Below, piece after piece: positions 53,624 to 55,330 of a DNA stretch of 55,330 nucleotides. The notes under the pieces were generated by a model, which was not told the DNA's origin, did not search any database, and saw nothing but the letters and a program-made list of their open reading frames with translations. This DNA is from Dehalococcoidales bacterium (GTDB lineage Bacteria > Chloroflexota > Dehalococcoidia > Dehalococcoidales > UBA3254), in contig JAFGOB010000028.1 in NCBI GenBank assembly GCA_016926695.1, positions 1 to 55,330 of the forward strand, in the 5' to 3' direction. Made by a program: the position numbers and the translations under genes. Position 1 is the first letter of the stretch. Each line of letters starts with the position of its first letter.

Positions 53624-54436
53624 GTGGCATCACAGGGTATTTTTGATCTTTCGGGAAAAGTTGCTTTGATAACCGGCGCCAGCCGGGGACTCGGACGGGC
53701 ATTTGCGGAGGGAATGGCGGAATTCGGGGCGGATGTAGCCTGCACCGGAAGAGATAAGGCAATGTTAGACGAAACAGTTAAGATCATCGGCAAGTACGGA
53801 CACCGGGCAATCGCTATCATCGCAGATATGACCAGAGAGGATGATATTCGCAGGATGATGGATGAATGTGAAGCTAAACTGGGCAAAATTGACATCTATG
53901 TTAATAATGCCGGGGTAACCAGTCCGCCGACAAAAATCCATTTAATTGATGTGAATGACTGGGACAGGGTCATCAATACTAATCTGAGGGGAATGTTCCT
54001 GGGTATTAAATATGTGATCCCTAAAATGTTGAAAAACAAGGGCGGTTCGATTATCAATATCACATCCGTTGCAGGACTGAGGGCTGAGGTTCCCGAAGTC
54101 GCTCCTGCTCACTATGGAGCTTCCAAGGCTGCTATTATTAACCTGACCCAGGTAGCTGCTATGGAATATGCACGAGATAATATCCGGGTCAATTGCATCG
54201 CTCCCGGTATCCATTTGACGGAATTGGGACACCCCAAAGGCGTGGTACTGGATGACGAAACAATAAAAAAACTGGAAGTACGTACCAGGGAATACTGTGC
54301 CAGCGAAGTCCCCCTCGGCCGCCCAGCCCTTCCGTCAGAGCTTAAGGGACTGGCGATATTGCTTGCATCGGAGGCTTCCAGCTATATTACAGGTCAGGTA
54401 TTAGTCCAGGATGGAGGCCAATCCGCCAGGTTGTAA
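53624..54436 (+). CDS. Short-chain dehydrogenase/reductase
   Basis: 270-residue classical SDR. NAD(P) site TGASRGLG (17-24), NNAG (94-97), and the catalytic set Asn120, Ser148, Tyr164 and Lys168 are all present, with the C-terminal SYITGQVLVQDGG. Arg42-Asp43 after the second strand weakly favours NADP. The substrate is open; gluconate or 3-oxoacyl groups are usual guesses. The GTG start follows a strong AAGGAGGAA. Confidence 0.9.
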   Translation: MASQGIFDLSGKVALITGASRGLGRAFAEGMAEFGADVACTGRDKAMLDETVKIIGKYGHRAIAIIADMTREDDIRRMMDECEAKLGKIDIYVNNAGVTSPPTKIHLIDVNDWDRVINTNLRGMFLGIKYVIPKMLKNKGGSIINITSVAGLRAEVPEVAPAHYGASKAAIINLTQVAAMEYARDNIRVNCIAPGIHLTELGHPKGVVLDDETIKKLEVRTREYCASEVPLGRPALPSELKGLAILLASEASSYITGQVLVQDGGQSARL

Positions 54437-54500
54437 AAAATACCGCTATTTACGGGTGTTGATCGGGCCTTTCTTTCGGCTTTATCACACTATTGAGCTT

Positions 54501-54535
54501 CTCCGCCGGATATTTCTCGAAAGCGTCCGGCGGAG
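54501..54535. terminator. Bidirectional hairpin between convergent genes
   Basis: CTCCGCCGGA (54501-54510) pairs perfectly with TCCGGCGGAG (54526-54535), a 10-bp GC-rich stem with a 15-nt loop. It lies between the stop of the SDR gene and the stop of the OmpR-type gene. No long T-run follows on either strand. Confidence 0.6.
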
Positions 54536-54551
54536 TAGTATGAATAAAATG

Positions 54552-55247
54552 TCAATCTTGCTTCATTACCATGTAGCCTATGCCCGGTTTGGTCAAAATA
54601 TACTTGGGGCTCTTGGGATTGTCTTTCAGTTTCCTTCTTAACCGGCAGATATTAACCTGGAGCACCCTGAAGTCTCTGCAATATTCTTCACCCCAGACTT
54701 CCTCCAGCAACTGGCTGGAGGTCACCACTCTGCCTGCATTCATCGTCAGGTATTGCAAGATCCTGTCCTCCACAGCGGTTAGCTCGACCATTTCACCCTG
54801 AAGTGTAACCGTATGCCGGGAAAAATCCACCACCAGATCTCCATGTAGAAACCTCGATTCAGACGGACTTTTGGGGTTGCTCATGGTCCGGCGGAGCACG
54901 GCCTTTATACGTGAAAGCAACTCCCGCAAAGAAAAGGGTTTGGTCAGGTAGTCGTCAGCGCCGCAATCAAGACATCTCACCTTGTCCGTTTCACCCTCCC
55001 GTGCGCTTAACATGATAATGGGTATTTTAGACCATTCCCTGATTCTCCGGCAGACCTCGAAACCATCTAGCTTGGGCATCATTATATCCAGGATTATCAG
55101 GTCAGGAAGCTCTTGTTCAATAACCTGTATGGCCTCTTCTCCGTCCCCCGCCAGTAAAACCTTATAACCCCTGGCTTCCAGATTCGCTCTTACAAACTTC
55201 CTGATAGAAGAATCATCGTCCACTGCTAAGATATTTACAGTTTTCAC
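54552..55247 (-). CDS. OmpR/PhoB-family response regulator
   Basis: 231 residues. Receiver with Asp10-Asp11-Asp12, phospho-acceptor Asp54 (ILDIMMPK) and Lys in TKPF; winged helix with VEDRILQYL and VLQVNICRLRRKL. The start is set at GTG 55247 because GGAGG lies 8 bases upstream; the frame is open to 55319 but that extension has no site. Its kinase is not in the window and may lie beyond 55330. Confidence 0.92.
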   Translation of the reverse strand: MKTVNILAVDDDSSIRKFVRANLEARGYKVLLAGDGEEAIQVIEQELPDLIILDIMMPKLDGFEVCRRIREWSKIPIIMLSAREGETDKVRCLDCGADDYLTKPFSLRELLSRIKAVLRRTMSNPKSPSESRFLHGDLVVDFSRHTVTLQGEMVELTAVEDRILQYLTMNAGRVVTSSQLLEEVWGEEYCRDFRVLQVNICRLRRKLKDNPKSPKYILTKPGIGYMVMKQD

Positions 55248-55330
55248 GGGCTTACCCTCCTGTAAGTTTGAAATAGCTTTGTTTCTTCCTGTGATCGTAC
55301 CATTCAAACTGCCGGGCAAATGTGGGATAT

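Overview
The window reads as a chromosomal segment from an anaerobic, non-spore-forming bacterium. Chloroflexota of the class Dehalococcoidia is the best guess. The argument is indirect: a bacterial NrpR-type nitrogen regulator, a two-subunit Fe-S fumarase, a split transketolase, an LL-diaminopimelate aminotransferase, a Gram-positive-type SOS box (GAAC-N4-GTTC), PAC2 and FmdB family proteins, and sensory kinases with a MEDS domain. No phage, conjugation, CRISPR or complete insertion sequence was seen. Most of the window is housekeeping and regulatory sequence; the unusual material is mainly intergenic.

Layout. 1-513: tRNA-Lys(TTT) in low-complexity intergenic DNA. 514-5353 (+): dxs, a 39-bp tandem repeat block, the two transketolase subunit genes and a small RNase H-fold exonuclease. 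5491-11906 (-): a class III aminotransferase, an nrpR-hisF-gdhA nitrogen operon read right to left with a strong promoter and terminator, and nicotinate phosphoribosyltransferase. A nicotinamidase-like gene diverges from the last of these (12007-12942). 12967-22072 (-): a two-component pair, then a five-gene operon of a transglutaminase-like membrane protein, a membrane protein, a MoxR ATPase, a DUF58 protein and another membrane protein. 22268-26569 (+): tpiA-miaA, dapL-like aminotransferase, hflX. 26743-27291 (-): a cytidylyltransferase with a zinc ribbon. 27808-32362 (+): an SOS-controlled mutagenesis cassette (imuB-like, a DUF6504-like small gene, dnaE2-like). 32420-38428 (-): primary-type sigma factor, a truncated response regulator, a NarL-type regulator and its multi-PAS kinase. 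38744-44352 (-): geranylgeranyl-reductase-like flavoprotein, an alpha/alpha-toroid protein, a structured intergenic region with a candidate small RNA and an overlooked 54-residue zinc ribbon gene, PAC2, a sirtuin and an MBL-fold hydrolase. 44694-45581 (+): fmdB-dtd. 45676-51130 (-): fumarase alpha and beta, nadB, nadC, preceded by miaB. 51386-55330: tRNA-Ser(GCT), a cupin, an AEC permease, an SDR dehydrogenase and an OmpR-type regulator.

Themes. NAD metabolism recurs (nadB, nadC, pncB, a nicotinamidase-like protein and a NAD-consuming sirtuin), although nadA is not here. Both enzymes for ms2i6A tRNA modification (miaA, miaB) are present. The strongest new observations are: a family of three 85-87 bp MITE-like elements with 11-bp terminal inverted repeats, one of which supplies the nadC stop codon; a LexA-type box placed exactly in the spacer of the promoter of the mutagenesis cassette; a candidate small RNA and a small zinc ribbon gene in the 41-kb intergenic region; and a 39-bp minisatellite with an alternating two-type structure. 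All functions are assigned by reading protein motifs by eye; no database search was run.
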